A DNA stretch of 64,000 nt, taken from NCBI GenBank assembly GCA_963556495.2, contig OY747710.1, forward strand, positions 18,328,000 through 18,391,999, read 5' to 3'. The notes under the pieces are model-generated. The model did no database searches. It was given only the letters and a program-made list of their open reading frames with translations, and was not told the origin of the DNA. The translations under genes and the position numbers were made by a program. Within the stretch, counting starts at the first letter, position 1. Each line of letters starts with the position of its first letter. Shown in pieces: positions 45,201 to 56,695 of the stretch. Origin of the DNA: Valencia hispanica (Eukaryota; Chordata; Actinopteri; Cyprinodontiformes; Valenciidae).

Positions 45201-46001
45201 GAGAGATCACATTTCTCCTGCTTTAGCTTCCCTTTGTTGGCTCCCTGTTAAATCCAGAATATAATTTAAGATCCTTCTTCTTACATATAAAGCCCTTAAT
45301 AATCAAGCTCCATCATAGATCAGTGATCTAATTGTTTCATATGTTCCCAACAGAGCGCTTCGCTCTCAGACTGCAGGTTTACTGCTGGTTCCTAGGATTT
45401 CTAAAAGTATCAGTATACAGTACTACAGTAGCCTATATTCTGCTATTTCAACTCTTAACTTTGTTTTCTCTCAGTGTTTTTCTCTCCATAGAAGATACAC
45501 CTGGTCTGGTATCCTGCTTGGCTGCAATGCCCTGTTGGACGGGGGGCATCGACTGGGATGATCCTCCCAGTAACTGAACATCCACTGTGTCCTGTTTTCA
45601 ACTTTTTACTTTCTGTAACATAGAAAGTTCTCTTATATCAGATCTTCTGTTCCTTCTGTGTCTCTGCTCTGTCTTCTGAAACCCCCAGACAGTCGTGGCA
45701 GATGGCCGCTCCTACTGAGCCTAGTTCTGTTGGAGGTTTCTTCCTGTTAAAGGGGAGTTTTTCCTCTCCACCGTCGCTACATGCTTGCTCAGTATGAGGG
45801 ATTGCTGTGGTTGGAAAGTCTGCATCAACGAGGCCCAACCTCACGCCAATGACTGACGCAATCTGCTTGGATTCCTTAAATAGGAAACTTTTAACTGATT
45901 GGAATGTTTGTATAAATGTATTGAAATGACTTCTTGTTATGTGCCTTGAGATGACATGTGTTGTGAATTGGCGCTATATAAATAAACTGAATTGAATTGA
46001 G
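45201..46001 (+). mobile_element. L2-like LINE 3' part, third copy
   Basis: Starts AGAGAGATCACATTTCTCC, equal to the reverse-transcriptase end of the 31729 copy, and ends AATAAACTGAATTGAATTGA. A stretch between is deleted relative to that copy. Confidence 0.85.
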
Positions 46002-46452
46002 TTAACGGCCTCACAGGGGGAACCAATTATGTTGATCTAATTTAGTATTTTGACTTACCAAGAAGGCGGTTTCAAAAATGACTTAAAAGATTAATTTAGT
46101 GTTTAAACTGTTTTAAAGTCAATATCTATTTTGAATACCATTAATGGCAGTCTTTATTGTTCATGAAGCCGAGCAGTCAAAGGCGGGCCCACTGGTTTGC
46201 TAAAGCATGTAGCCTACAGCTAACTCACGTGGAGCCGCTTAAAGCCGCTCTGGTTCATTTACTAAACACCAAACAAAGAAAAACTGTCGGATTGAGTAAC
46301 TAGGTTGCAGGATATAAAACGACTTTCCATCGGAAACCTCGAAAATCATTGTTTAAACCTCCAGGCCGACCGGCCTGTTTGTACCCAAACAATAAATGAA
46401 ATCTTACACAAAGTAACAAATCACAGTGAAAATAAACAACCCTTAAATCTTG

Positions 46453-46896
46453 TGTGGTGGAAAATTGTTATGCAATTAGGAATTAAGTGTATATTCTCTG
46501 TTTAGTGAATGCATCTAGGGTAAAATGACAAGCTTATTGTTCCAGCTTAATGTTATGAGAAAGATATATGTGTCAGGTCACCAGAGAGACAGACGCCGGG
46601 GCAGTAAGATAACAGTCTGGCCTTCGGATGAGCTGCTTTATGCGTTGCTATGACTCGCGTGAAGCAGTTACTCTGGAGGCGGGGCGTGAACGTTGGAGAA
46701 GACATCTACAGAGATAAACAATGATTGCTGAATACTATTTAAGGGGTTAGTTAGAAAGGTTGGTTAGGGTGATGCACGAGTAACTCTTTCCCCTCCGTGT
46801 CTGGTCAGACATGTTTGAATTAAATACTTAAACGCCTTCTTGGACTCAAGTCTTCTTTATAATAGAAACCCTGAGATACTATTTTTTGCGATTACA
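46453..46896 (+). mobile_element. LTR, plus orientation, left arm of head-to-head pair
   Basis: Starts TGTGGTGGAAAATTG and ends GCGATTACA (TG..CA). It is the mirror of 46917-47361. Only the LTR is recognised; no coding region on its left. Confidence 0.7.
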
Positions 46897-46916
46897 CTTG
46901 TTTTCCTAAACTAATC

Positions 46917-47361
46917 TGTTATGGCAAATTAAGTATCTCAGGGTTTCCATAATAAAGAAGACTTGAGTCCAAGAAGGCGTTTAAGTATTTAATTCAAACA
47001 TGTCTGGCCAGAACACGAAGGGGACAGAGTTACTCGTGCATCACCCTAACCAACCTTTCTAACTAACCCCTTAAATAGTATTCAGCAATCCTTGTTTATC
47101 TCTGTAGATGTCTTCTCCAACTTTCACGCCCCGCCTCCGGAGAACTGCTTCACACGAGTCTTATACCAACGCATAAAGCAGCACATCCGAAGGCCAGACT
47201 GTTATCTTACTGCCCCGGCGTCTGTCTCTCTGGTGACCTGACACATATATCTTTCTCATAACATTAAGCTGGAACAATACGCTTGTCATTTTACCTTAGA
47301 TGCATTTACTAAACAGAGAAGATACACCTAATTCCTAATTGCATAACAATTTTCCACCACA
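46917..47361 (-). mobile_element. LTR, minus orientation, right arm of head-to-head pair
   Basis: Inverted copy of the left arm, 20 bp away. On the minus strand the sequence just before it, AAAAGTAGGGAATT, could be a polypurine tract, so this would be the 3' LTR of a minus-strand element lying to the right. Confidence 0.7.
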
Positions 47362-49982
47362 ATTCCCTACTTTTATTAACTGAATTAATATCATAAATAT
47401 AAAGGAAAATTCGAAAGTGCTATCACAAACTCCCTAAAAGGTTGGTAGGTTGATCAAAAAAACGACAATGTTCAAAACACAAATTACAATCAGACATGAG
47501 ACATGTTTGGCCATGGAATTAGCTCACAGTGACAAATATTAGATCCTTCCCGATGACTTTGCTGAGACTCCTGTGCATTGAGACCAAAAACCCACGGGGT
47601 CTTCTTACGCCATTTTCTTGTGGGCAAAATGTCATCACAACAGCCCCTCGCCCCAGAGGCGGCCATCCACAGGTCTCATCATCTGTCAGGATGTTCTAGA
47701 TAAAACACAGAACAAAGGAGAAATTATGTAGCATCTTCCAGTACACTTCAGAGGGTATTACATCAACACTAGATGTTGAAATGTGTACTCTTCCCTTGCA
47801 CTGTTTTTTGTCTGTTGCCATGAAGTCAGCCTCCGCCAGCATCCAGTTACCCGTAGCCACCGATCAGTCCTTCCCCAAAAAGGAGAGAGTGGTCACTCCT
47901 CAAGGTCCTCCAGTGAGAACCTCCCAATGCGACCCCTGGGAGCTGAGCTAATTAGGTATTAGAGCATTGATGTTCAAACATAGGTGAACCAATTCACAAA
48001 AGATGAATAGGATGAATTTGACAAGTGATTAAGTGGAACCAACACCCTTGGAGTATGGTTTCAGATCAACCTGATGCAACTGTGTGCAAAAGCAATTCTA
48101 AACAACTCACAACCTGGTTAATGAGCCAAACCTCATCAACTGAAGCTAGAAAACAATTAAGGTAAATGTCTCCAGATCACTCTGTACTAAATCCATGCTA
48201 AGAAATAGACAACCAACCATTCCAACTTGTTAGAGCAAAAAATCCCAAGAATCAACTACTTCCAGCAAGAAGTAAAGAAGGTTTTCAGATCAAATTAAAA
48301 CTTTGTAAAGTTCCCAGACACAATATGTACTACAAGTCTGAACCCAAACCGAAATGGAATATGAAGTCAGACGCCAAGTCCAGGTAGTAAAAAAAACCAT
48401 TAATTTATGACAGAGTTATGATTCATAAGAAACCCAATTAAACCTGTGTTACAATTCTCTTCATAATCCCTTAAAAATCTGTTCCAATTACTATCAAATC
48501 CAATTCCCCCTTTTCTTTTAAGGCATCGTCTTGCACATGCCTTAAAAAAATCAAGAAACAAGGGAACAATAACTTAAAATGCTTCTCCAGTGTCCAGAAA
48601 AGAAACATAGTAGGTTAAAGGTCATGCATAAGGCATAATCTCAGAACCTGTGTATCCTGCTGCTGTCGCTGCTGAGGCAGCTTCAACCCCCAGACAACCA
48701 TATCCCAATCCTTTAGGTATGCAATTAGGTTCTTATATTTGAATTACCTTGTTGTAAGTGTGCAATACAAATAAAATTGCATGGCCTTGCCTTGCAAAAA
48801 CAAAATAACAATTTCACCACATAGTTACCTAAATTATTTAAGAATTTAGTCCTACTTGCATGAGCTACAACAAGAATTCATTTCCATCTGGGATCAATAA
48901 AGTATTTTGAATTGAATTAGACAGCTTCTTCAGACCCTGCTTTTCCAGAATCTAATTGATGTTACAATAAGGATTATCTTTGCAAAGATTCAATAAACAA
49001 ATACCCCCTACTTTTTAGAAAAATTGTTTTACCCAGGACACAGTTTATTTACCTAATTAATATCTTTGCTGCTGTTATTTGCTCATCTGGTTCTTACAGT
49101 TTATTCTCTGTTAACTCCTTGGACAAAAACAATACAATTATTCTAAATGCACAATTTTTAAACTTGTACAACTGTAAAACATCTCTATTTTCAATTTATC
49201 TAACTCAGTTGCACATTCAGATTTGAGTATGCCACTCTATTTTAATAACAACTTTGTCAAGTAACCTTTTTACCTGTACCTGATACTTTTGCTTAAGAAA
49301 TAAACTTTTCTTCATTGCAGTTTCTGTGTAGGACTCGAGTTATACTTTATACTTCACCGAAGTAATTATCTATTTGCCCACTTTTTACCTCTACTTAGAC
49401 TGCTTATATTTCAAAATTAGCCGTGTTGCTCTAGTCTCATTTATTAAAAGGAATACACACAAAACCATCAAACATCAAAGAATGCTACAATTGAATAGAA
49501 TTAACTGCGATTTGATAGTAGGTCTCACATTTATCATACTGACACCCTGTTTTTTATGCGATCTATAGCATATAATGCGCACAGGTGTTAACTGAATATT
49601 TTCCACATTTGTCCCGTCTTTAGAACAGTGACCGGAATTCTGAATCTATTTTTTATCATCATTTATCTTAATGAAGTAAACTAAATTTTAAAAATAGAAA
49701 CCAAGTTAAACCCCACTGTGTGTGTAGGTCACACCTGTTGGCTTAAAGATTGCACTAAATGCATAAATTCCACATATGCAGATGAAACTGGTAGCCAAGT
49801 GTATCCCAAATGTGTCATTATTATTTAACATTTTTATTAAACATTACTATCATTAAGTAAAAGTTATTTTTGGTCGAGGTATGGCTAAAGCTTTATTCTT
49901 TATCATTTAATGTTCTAATCCTAAGTTTGTTTTATGCTTTCAACCTCCTTTGTGTGAATCTAAATTTATGTACAGTCTATAC
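47362..49982 (-). mobile_element. Probable internal region of degraded LTR element
   Basis: Bounded by a full LTR on the left and a partial LTR on the right, both in minus orientation. There is no long open frame, so gag and pol are decayed or absent. A tail resembling another LINE family (GGGATCAATAAAGTATTTTG) lies near 48890. Confidence 0.4.
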
Positions 49983-50191
49983 CAACGAGTCTTATATCAA
50001 CGCATAAAGCAGCTCATCCAAAGGCCAGACTGTATCTTACTGCCCCGGCGTCTGTCTCTCTGGTGACCTGACACATATATCTTTCTCATAACATTAAGCT
50101 GGAACAATACGCTTGTCATTTTACCTTAGATGCATTTACTAAACAGAGAAGATACACTTAATTCCTAATTGCATAACAATTTTCCACCACA
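49983..50191 (-). mobile_element. Partial LTR, minus orientation
   Basis: Matches the outer half of the 46917-47361 LTR through ACAATTTTCCACCACA. The other half is missing. Confidence 0.7.
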
Positions 50192-51505
50192 AATCTCACC
50201 TCTGCCAAGACAGACATTATTGAATGGTTAAAGTTCTCCAAGTTGCTCCGTGGATGATGGGGAAAGCTAAACAACGTTAGCCGGCAGGTTAACAATAGCT
50301 GCAGTCGGTTACCAGTGGGAGGCCTTATGGCTGTTGAATCGCGAGCTGCAGCCTTTAGCTGGGACGATGTGTCGTCCTCTCCGGCTTGGCTAAATAGCGA
50401 TCAGCTCCACCTTCCTTCACTGACACAATACCTTTTTTCGCAGCTTTCTAGCACAGCATTCATCCCAGGCTTTGTCGCGGTGGGGTAATGCTCCAGTCTG
50501 GACGCGGTTCTGCGGCATGCAGTAGCTTGTTAGCCGTCGCTTCCACACGGCAGCGTTTGTAACTCAGAAAGTTTCTGCAGGGCTCAGGGCAGAATAGTGG
50601 GGTTTGTCTCATCTGTGGTTTGCGATTCACGATCGATCAGCAGTCTGTCGTCCTTGGAGTGAGTTTCTCCCAAGTGCTAGTTTCTTCTCCCTAAGGTCTC
50701 CCCTCAGTAAGACATGTACCCTAATTACTTCCTTCACCTACAGGAACTATTGTGAAGCACAGAGGGGCTCATCTCAAAGAAAATAATTTTAACATGTTTT
50801 ACTGGACATAACCAGTTTCCTACATTTGAGATTCTGACTTGTAAAAAATACAAAATAAATCAAACCCCGCATTAAACTTATATTTTTTCCCTTTAATTTA
50901 GAATCCACAAAATAACAGCTGCCCTCCCTCTACGGCTATGGCAGAAGGAGCCTGTGGTCATAAAGTCCCAATCATTGGCTCCCAGTGGTGACAATGTATT
51001 GAGAAAAGTGAGATAGAAATGTGAATAAAGAACTGCTAATTTTACATCTGAACAAACAAGGTTTGACAGGTCGATAGACTCATTAAAGATTCCAAGTACC
51101 TGCATTTACAAAGTAATTTTTGTAATTATTGTACTTTAGACCTGTTTACCAGTTGCACGCATGTAGCGACAGCTGTGATGATTTTATTGCCTGTCTCTTT
51201 ATGGCTTGATTGTGTTTCACCACTGGAGAATCTCACCACTGAGTCTAAAGTTCCCTTAAGCTAAATGAATGGTATCATAGTTAAGCTCAATAAGTTTAAT
51301 GTGATTTAGCCTACCTTGGGAAGACATAGATGTGTGAAACAAGAAATAGTCTAATATAAAAGCATGCCATGTTGGAGATAAACTGAAAAAAAATTTTATC
51401 TTGTCCATACTCTACAGATTATTGATATTTGAATACTATGTTTTGTATTGAATATTTTAAACACACCAAGCTTTTTAAAAATTATTTTAATATTACATTT
51501 CATCA
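50192..51505. other. Unassigned, partly GC-richer segment
   Basis: 50200-50760 is GC-richer than its surroundings and probably transposon-derived, but no protein or ends could be recognised. The rest is AT-rich spacer. Confidence 0.35.
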
Positions 51506-51509
51506 ACCG

Positions 51510-53160
51510 TGGTGATGTTAATTATTTCAGAGAAGAAAGTTTCCCTAGCTTTTAGCTCTGCTTGTAGATCTCACAGTGAACCTGGAGTCGAGTTTTCCAC
51601 CAATTTCTCTCGGCTCGTCGACATTCCCTTTTTTCTCTATGTACCAGTGGATCGCTTGTCCACTGAGATTTTTTTTCTACCTGAGAGTATTTTCACTTTA
51701 GTCGGCGCAATGGAATCAATGATGTCTGAGATTTTCACGAGGAAATTATCTACCAGCTTGTTTACTGAGTTGGAGGATGAGGGGGATGTGGTGGTAGGGT
51801 AAATACTTTTAAAGGTTTCAGCAGGACTGTCCCCAAGAAAACAGTTTTTTACAGTTATCTCACTTTGGCTAGATATTGTAGCAGAGAAAGTACTTTCAAA
51901 GAAAACACAGAAATGGTCAGATAACACAATATCAATTACCGAGATGTCAGATATAAGCCCCTTTCAAACAGGCCATGAAAAACTGTAATTTTCCGGACTT
52001 CATCTGTTTTGCTTTTGAGTCTGAAAGCAATCTTCCGGACTTTGTTCGGAAACCCTTTACCGGTAATTTTGCGGATGAAGACCTAGAAAGAAGAGCAGAC
52101 TTTTCGCTGTATGTTGCTTGCATTTAGATTATCAGGTAATGTTCTGGGAAAGCTGGGGGGGAAAGGGGAGAGGGGCAGGGAACGCTGTGAGCGTACGCAT
52201 TGATGACATATAAATGACACTATTTTTCTTTCAGCTTCTTCGTCAATGTCTCTTAAGCGTTTCCATGTGCGCAAAATTGCACACATCACAAAGACGAGCA
52301 CTGCGAGTAGATCTGCTGTTTTATCGACCATCTTTGCAATAATCCCTTTGTTTGAGGAAATGACATGTACGCCCGCCGCACTAAGTTAACGTAATATCCA
52401 CGTACAACACCCCACTCCCCCCCACCGCCCAGACATTCATCAGGATCCTCCGGTACATTTCTTGCTGTGTGAAAGCAGCCGAAAGGCAATGTTCTGGAAA
52501 AAAGTGGTGTATTTGAAAACACAACTCCAGATAAAGACCAGAGTAAATTGTCCGCAAATATTCCAGAACTTCTGTCTGAAAACAGCTTGAGTTAAAACTG
52601 TGCTGATAGTTAAGACCAGAGTGTGTCCTCGATTGTGTGTTTGTTTGACATGCTGGGTCAGCCCAAAGTTGTGAATAATTTCACTTAATGTTTTAGCTAG
52701 TCTATCCGGAGGGGGGGGGTTGTCAGTATGGATGTTGAAGTCCCCCACAATGATTAATTGGTCATAATCAACACATATTATGGAAAGAAGGCCGCTGAAA
52801 TCATTAAAGAGGTTACAGTTAAGTTTTGGGGGCTTATTTAAACTTAGAAATATAGCTTTTTAAGGCTTATTTATCTGAGTGGCTAGGTATTCAAAAGAGT
52901 CAAATGTGCCCAGGGATACTTTTTTAAAGTTCATTGAGTTGTGAAAAATTGTGGCTACCCCTCCACCTCGTCTGTGTTTCCTGCTCTCACTTAAGAAATT
53001 GTATTTTGGAGGAGTAGATTCTGTCAATACAGATGTTTCATTATTTACATCAAGCCAGGTTTCTGATAAAAAAGGGCATATATTTTATGTTCAATTGTGA
53101 ATTCATGATTAGGAGTGACTTTCCTGATAAAGACCTAAAGCCAACTGAAGTGATTTGATA
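51510..53160 (-). mobile_element. L2-like LINE ORF2 fragment, endonuclease part
   Basis: The minus strand encodes GDFNIHTDNP, LTQHVKQTHNRGHTLVLTIS and LSDHFCVFFES, landmarks of the LINE endonuclease. Upstream are RRGGGVATIF and SLGTFDSFEYLA. The linker (NKLVDNFLVKISDIIDSIAP) follows. Frames are broken and an insertion splits it. Confidence 0.8.
51957..52590. mobile_element. Insertion splitting the LINE endonuclease
   Basis: It separates GHTLVLTIS from LSDHFC, which are adjacent in intact LINEs. Weak inverted ends TTTCAAACAGG / CTGTCTGAAAAC suggest a non-autonomous DNA transposon. Edges approximate. Confidence 0.5.
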
Positions 53161-53277
53161 ATCGGTAGCTGAACCTTCTGACAGGTGATCAATTTGAGAT
53201 TTGTTTTATTGTAAGTGCGTTTGCCTTTAATTTTTTATTTTCTCTTGCTATTAATGACTTGAATGATTTTTTTCGGG

Positions 53278-55082
53278 GACACCAGAAACAAAATTGTAGA
53301 CCTGCACCTGGCTGGGAAGACTCAATCTGCAATAGGTAAGCAGCTTGGTGTGAAGAAATCAACTGTGGGAGCAATTATTAGAAAATGGAAGGCATACAAG
53401 ACCCCTGATAATTTCCCTTGATCTGGGGCTCCATGCAAGATCTCACCCCGTGGGGTCAAAATGATCACAAGAATGGTGAGCAAAAATCCCAGATCCACAC
53501 GGGGGGACCTAGTGAATGACATGCAGAGAGATGGGACCAAAATAACAAAGTCTACCATCAGTAACACACTATGCCGTCAGGGACTCAAAACCTGCAGTGC
53601 CAGATGTGTCCCCCTGCTTAAGCCAGTACATGTCCAGGCCCGTCTGAAGTTCGCTAGGGAACATTTGGATGATCCAGAAGAGGATTGCGACAATGTCATA
53701 TGATCAGATGGAAGAACTTTTTGGTAAAAACTCTACTTTTCGTGTTTGCAGGAGAAAGAATGCTGAGTTGCAGCCAAAGAACACCATACCTACTGTGAAG
53801 CATGGCAGTGGAAACATCATGCTTTGGGGGTGTTTTTCTGCAAAGGGACCAGGACGACTGATTCGTGTAAAGGTAAGAATGACTGGGGCCGTGTATCGTG
53901 GGATTTTGAGTGAAAACCTTCCATCAGAAAAGGCATTGGAAAAAAAAAACGTGGATGGGTCTTTCAGCATGACAATGATCCCAAGCTCACCGCCTGGATA
54001 ACGAAGGAGTGGCTTCGTAAGAAGCATTTCAAGATCCTGGAGTGGCCTAGCCAGTCTCCAGATCTCAACCTCATAGAAAATAATTGGAGGGAGTTGAAAG
54101 TCCGTGTTGCCCAGTGTTCGGCCACCTGTTTTTACTGGGGTTTTTATTTTGTTAACCATGTTTATCTTTCCTCTGCATGTCAAGCCCTGCCTGCTTCCCC
54201 TGCAGACACCGTTCTTCGCTTCTCCTCCTCCTGCCAGCAATTATGACCAGCTGCAGGTCATAAAAAAGTTGTGAGCTGCTGATTGGCTCCCTTGCCTTTT
54301 AAAGGACAAGGGAGCAGCTTACACCATGCTGCTTCTCCCCCCACAGCCTGCTACCATTTCTCTGCTTTATGTTTTGGCTCTGTCTGTTTCTGTTTGCTTA
54401 GTTTGTTAGAATCATTACTAAGTGCTTCACAACTAGTTTTGTTAGTGTTATCGTTTAAAGTAACTGAGTTTGTTGGATAACACTTTGCTTTAAGTTGGGT
54501 TACTTGTTAGTTTTTGTTTTGTGCCCCATTTTTATTTAAGGCTTCCCTTAGCCTGTGTTTTGGGGCACACGTTTTGTACTTTAGCTTATTAGTTTATTTT
54601 GTTAGGCCAATTCTGTTTTGTACATTTTGTTTTGGTTGCTCTATTTTGATTAAACTCCTTTGTTCCTCCATTTTAACACCTGACTCCAGGGTTTATGTTA
54701 CTTCCCCCTTCCCTAGCTTGTAACACCCAGTGACAGCCCCAAAACATCCCTGCTCTAGAGGAGATCTGCATGGAGGAATGGGCCAAAATACCAGCAACAG
54801 CGTGTGAAAACCTTGCGAAGACTTACAGAAAATGTTTCACCTCTGTCATTGGCAAAAAAGGGTATACAAGAAAGTATTAAGATGAACTTTTGTTTTTGAC
54901 CAAATATTTATTTTCCACCATAATTTGCAAATAAATTCTTTAAAAATCAGAGCATGTGATTTTCTGGATTTTTTCTTCATTTTGTCTCTCATAGTATGAT
55001 GAAAATTACAGGCCTCTCTCATCTTTTTAAGTGGCAGACCTTGGACAATTGGTGGCTGACTAAATACTTTTTTACCCCTCTG
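53278..55082 (+). mobile_element. Tc1-like relic, left end missing, split by solo LTR
   Basis: Begins inside the element (AAATTGTAGACCTGCACC); transposase pieces are at 53461-54001 ([30 protein letters not shown]). The right end AAATACTTTTTTACCCCTCTG mirrors the left end type at 30998. Several frameshifts. Confidence 0.82.
54115..54725. mobile_element. Solo LTR with 5-bp target duplication
   Basis: TGTTCGGCCACC to CTTGTAACA (TG..CA), flanked by CCCAG at 54110-54114 and 54726-54730. The flanking Tc1 coding sequence (GTTGCCCAGTG/ACAGCCCC) rejoins cleanly. Confidence 0.82.
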
Positions 55083-56180
55083 TTTATGTGCAACGCAGAG
55101 TTCTGTAGTGCAAGTTTAAAATGTGACACGAAGACAAAACAAAGCTGAGCTGAACCAAAACGTTGTCGTCTTTTAACAGCAATAAGGAATGTAGCTCGCT
55201 TGGCACTGATCTGAATTATTCACCTCAAACGATGTTAAACTGAATGTAAACATCACTGATACTGCAGAAAATCAGATGACATCCAAATGGCTACTAGTAG
55301 CATCCAATCAGTCCAAACTCTTTATAAAGTGCAAGTCGGAGTAAACTCGTTGAGACAAAAGTTTTCCTAACAGCTGCACATGCTACATTCAGGTACAGCA
55401 GAGACACTTGAAATATCTTACTAGTTCTGACAAGTTTTATCTTCTGTTTTGTTTCTTGTTTTGTCTAACCGTTGTCATTGTTTTGTTTTTAACTGTAATC
55501 CTTACTGTACAGCACTTGGGCCGACTTTATGTCGTTTAAAAGCGCTTTATAAATAAAGTGGTATGCTATGATATATCAAATAAATTGCAAGTTAACATGT
55601 TTTATTCTTAAATATGAGCATGGTATTATTTAAAAACCTCTAAACATCAACATTGACCATTTTCAAGTAGTAACATCATTGTATAATCTGGCCCTTCAGG
55701 CATTGGCTATGCCTGCGTATCTTACTTTATTCATTGAAAAAGATCCAGCTAGATCTCCATTCAGTTTTATACTTTTCACTTTCTTAGATTTTAGAGCTAG
55801 AAAGATCTAATTAATTTCAGAAATTTAAAAATATTCTTTGTTTATTGCCTACATAAAGAATTATCTATTTACTTATCTTATTTGAATCATACTGGGCCGT
55901 AACTTTAAAACACAAACCAAACCATGATTTTATTAACCTTTTTTACCCCCCCACCCCCCCAGTAGTTAGATTATTTCTTTTTATTTTCAGTTTAAAATCA
56001 GACAGCTACTGTAAACTGAACGGGACTACAGCTTACTTATAGTGACTGCAAATACTTCATATTTTATCTTTGTACAACCACAAGATTATTACTAGTCAAT
56101 GCTGTAATGACCAATTAACAAGATACACAAAAGCCAGGTGGGATCCAAGAAAATCTGTCTTGATGAATCTAGTATATCGA
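55083..56180. other. Spacer 3' of the ITIM receptor gene
   Basis: A LINE 3' tail is recognisable at 55440-55570 (CAGCACTTGGGCCGACTTTA, GCGCTTTATAAATAAAG). Otherwise AT-rich with a short poly-C at 55944. Confidence 0.4.
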
Positions 56181-56189
56181 TATAAAACT

Positions 56190-56195
56190 TTTATT
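56190..56195 (-). terminator. Possible poly(A) signal of ITIM receptor
   Basis: AATAAA on the minus strand, 387 bases past the stop at 56582-56584. Confidence 0.35.
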
Positions 56196-56581
56196 TTGTC
56201 TAGGAACATACTACACATGTCAGGAATAGCATTTTGCATAAAAAGTTTGACTAGATTAATGCCCAAGAAAATAACTGAACCACAAAGAGAAGATTGTTGT
56301 TCATTTTGCATTTACTGAAGTCATAAAATAAAAATGGGCCATTATGGCAGTAACTATAAGGATCAGTTAATCATTAAACAATAAGGTGTCAGAATAAATT
56401 TGCTACAGCAAACCAACAACATCATCTGTTTTATGGTCCAGCCTAACAAGCATCATCCAGCTCTAGCATCTTTGGTTATTGTTTATCGGAGTAAAAGGTT
56501 TCAGCAGGATTGCCAGGAAGCCAGCCTTTTTGGTTTCAGCTGGATGTCGGCAACATAACAGAGTGGGGATAATACTTTAGA

Positions 56582-56695
56582 TTAATTTTTGTTCACTCTG
56601 ATGTCAGCGTAGGTTGATGAGAGGTTCTCTAATCCCACTTGTTCTTGCCTACTTTTCGTTTTCTTAGAAAACTTGATATCTGAGTAGAACAGCCC
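56582..56695 (-). CDS. ITIM receptor, last exon with two ITIMs
   Basis: Acceptor TTTTTACCATGCAG, phase 0, 37 residues then TAA. LFYSDI is at 56692-56675 and STYADI at 56617-56600; both fit (S/I/V/L)xYxx(I/V/L). A Lys-rich linker separates them. Confidence 0.8.
   Translation of the reverse strand, partial: GLFYSDIKFSKKTKSRQEQVGLENLSSTYADIRVNKN

Noticed and set aside
45332..45844. Small proteins at 45.3-45.8 kb
   Set aside because: They lie wholly in the 3' UTR of an L2-like LINE copy.
51509..51802. Plus-strand 97-residue protein
   Set aside because: Antisense of the LINE endonuclease-RT linker.
56070..56318. 82-residue protein on the plus strand
   Set aside because: No domain, no splice or promoter context, AT-rich; overlaps the likely 3' UTR of the ITIM receptor.
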